Source: GCA-003244245 sp035997545
GTDB taxonomy: Bacteria > Actinomycetota > Actinomycetes > Mycobacteriales > Pseudonocardiaceae
Direction of reading: 5' to 3'
Assembly: GCA_035997545.1 (NCBI GenBank)
Contig: DASYIL010000088.1
Coordinates: 1 to 6,825 of the forward strand
DNA length: 6,825 nt
Position 1 is the stretch's first letter; every line of letters starts with the position of its first letter. The notes beneath the pieces were generated by a model, which saw only the letters and a list, made by a program, of their open reading frames with translations, ran no database searches and was not told the origin of the DNA. The position numbers and the translations under genes are program-made. Positions 6,619 through 6,825 of this stretch are shown here, in pieces.

Positions 6619-6639
6619 AGTCAGCAGAAAGTCAGCAGA
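6619..6639. repeat. Tandem 10-bp direct repeats with 11-bp spacing, possible integrase arm sites
   Basis: AGTCAGCAGA occurs at 6619-6628 and again at 6630-6639, a period of 11 bp, about one helical turn. A second short pair, TCCGGAG at 6600-6606 and 6612-6618, has a 12-bp period. Helically phased repeats between an integrase gene and its attachment core are typical of arm-type integrase or excisionase binding sites. The role is inferred from position. Confidence 0.5.
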
Positions 6640-6656
6640 CCCACCGGCACCAGCCG

Positions 6657-6825
6657 TCACGACGCTTCAACGTCGCCCGGATCGCGGCCGTCGAGCGCTT
6701 CCCGGATCCGACTGTGGTTGCTGGTCTTGCGGGTGTACAGGTCCAGTGTGGTCGACGACCTCTCGTGACCGAGGACCTTCTGCACCATGTTGATCGGCAC
6801 CCCGTCATCCACGAGCCACGTCGCG
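6657..6825 (-). CDS. Tyrosine recombinase/integrase, C-terminal end (partial, runs off right edge)
   Basis: The last 55 codons of a minus-strand gene end at TGA (6657-6659). The segment begins ATWLVDDGVPINMVQKVLGH and continues with STTLDLYTRK, the C-terminal box of the tyrosine recombinase catalytic domain. It contains the LGHE motif carrying the fourth active-site position (His) and the nucleophilic Tyr in LDLYTR. The remaining catalytic residues (Arg, Lys, HxxR) lie outside the window. The tail of ~27 residues after the Tyr is short and charged, as in phage and integrative-element integrases. The gene points toward tRNA-Pro with 108 bp between them, the arrangement of pSAM2-like actinomycete elements, where int is at one end and uses the tRNA as attachment site. 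The recombinase assignment is firm; phage versus conjugative element cannot be decided here. Confidence 0.9.
   Translation of the reverse strand, partial: ATWLVDDGVPINMVQKVLGHERSSTTLDLYTRKTSNHSRIREALDGRDPGDVEAS

Noticed and set aside
6549..6656. CRISPR-like or toxin-antitoxin small gene in the tRNA-integrase spacer
   Set aside because: The repeats are only 7-11 bp and two-copy, with no spacer pattern, and no frame of useful length carries a start with a ribosome binding site.

Overview
The window comes from the chromosome of a high-GC actinobacterium, most likely Pseudonocardiales or a close relative of the mycobacteria. The base composition, frequent GTG starts, leaderless-looking starts behind TANNNT boxes and a PonA2-type penicillin-binding protein all point there. 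The block ponA2 - GatB/YqeY - metallophosphoesterase resembles the neighbourhood of ponA2 (Rv3682) and Rv3683 in Mycobacterium tuberculosis. The species assignment is an inference.

Layout. (1) Bases 1-1519, minus strand: the N-terminal ~506 residues of a large FAD-dependent oxidase of the type usually fused to a C-terminal iron-sulfur domain; it runs off the left edge. (2) 1545-1601: a short gap with a 24-bp near-perfect direct repeat and a 15-bp hairpin. (3) 1607-2267, minus strand: two small unrecognised genes overlapping by 8 bases. The upstream one has a winged-helix look and a CxC...CC cysteine cluster. (4) 2268-2575: a 308-bp divergent intergenic region with a perfect 19-bp palindrome. 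(5) 2576-4990, plus strand: ponA2, a bifunctional class A PBP with one PASTA domain. (6) 4996-5466, minus strand: a GatB/YqeY-like protein, convergent with ponA2 and only 5 bp from it. (7) 5519-6454, plus strand: a membrane-anchored metallophosphoesterase, divergent from the GatB/YqeY gene. (8) 6472-6548: tRNA-Pro(CGG) with encoded CCA. (9) 6549-6656: a repeat-bearing spacer of about 60% GC. (10) 6657-6825, minus strand: the C-terminal end of a tyrosine recombinase that leaves the window at the right.

How it fits together. Most of the window is core chromosome: cell-wall synthesis (ponA2) and its conserved neighbours. The right end is the border of an element integrated at tRNA-Pro, with the integrase gene pointing toward the tRNA 3' end as in pSAM2-type actinomycete integrative elements. 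The cargo of that element lies outside the window. The most open questions here are the orphan cysteine-containing gene sitting where mycobacteria carry whiB4, and the architecture of the tRNA/integrase junction.
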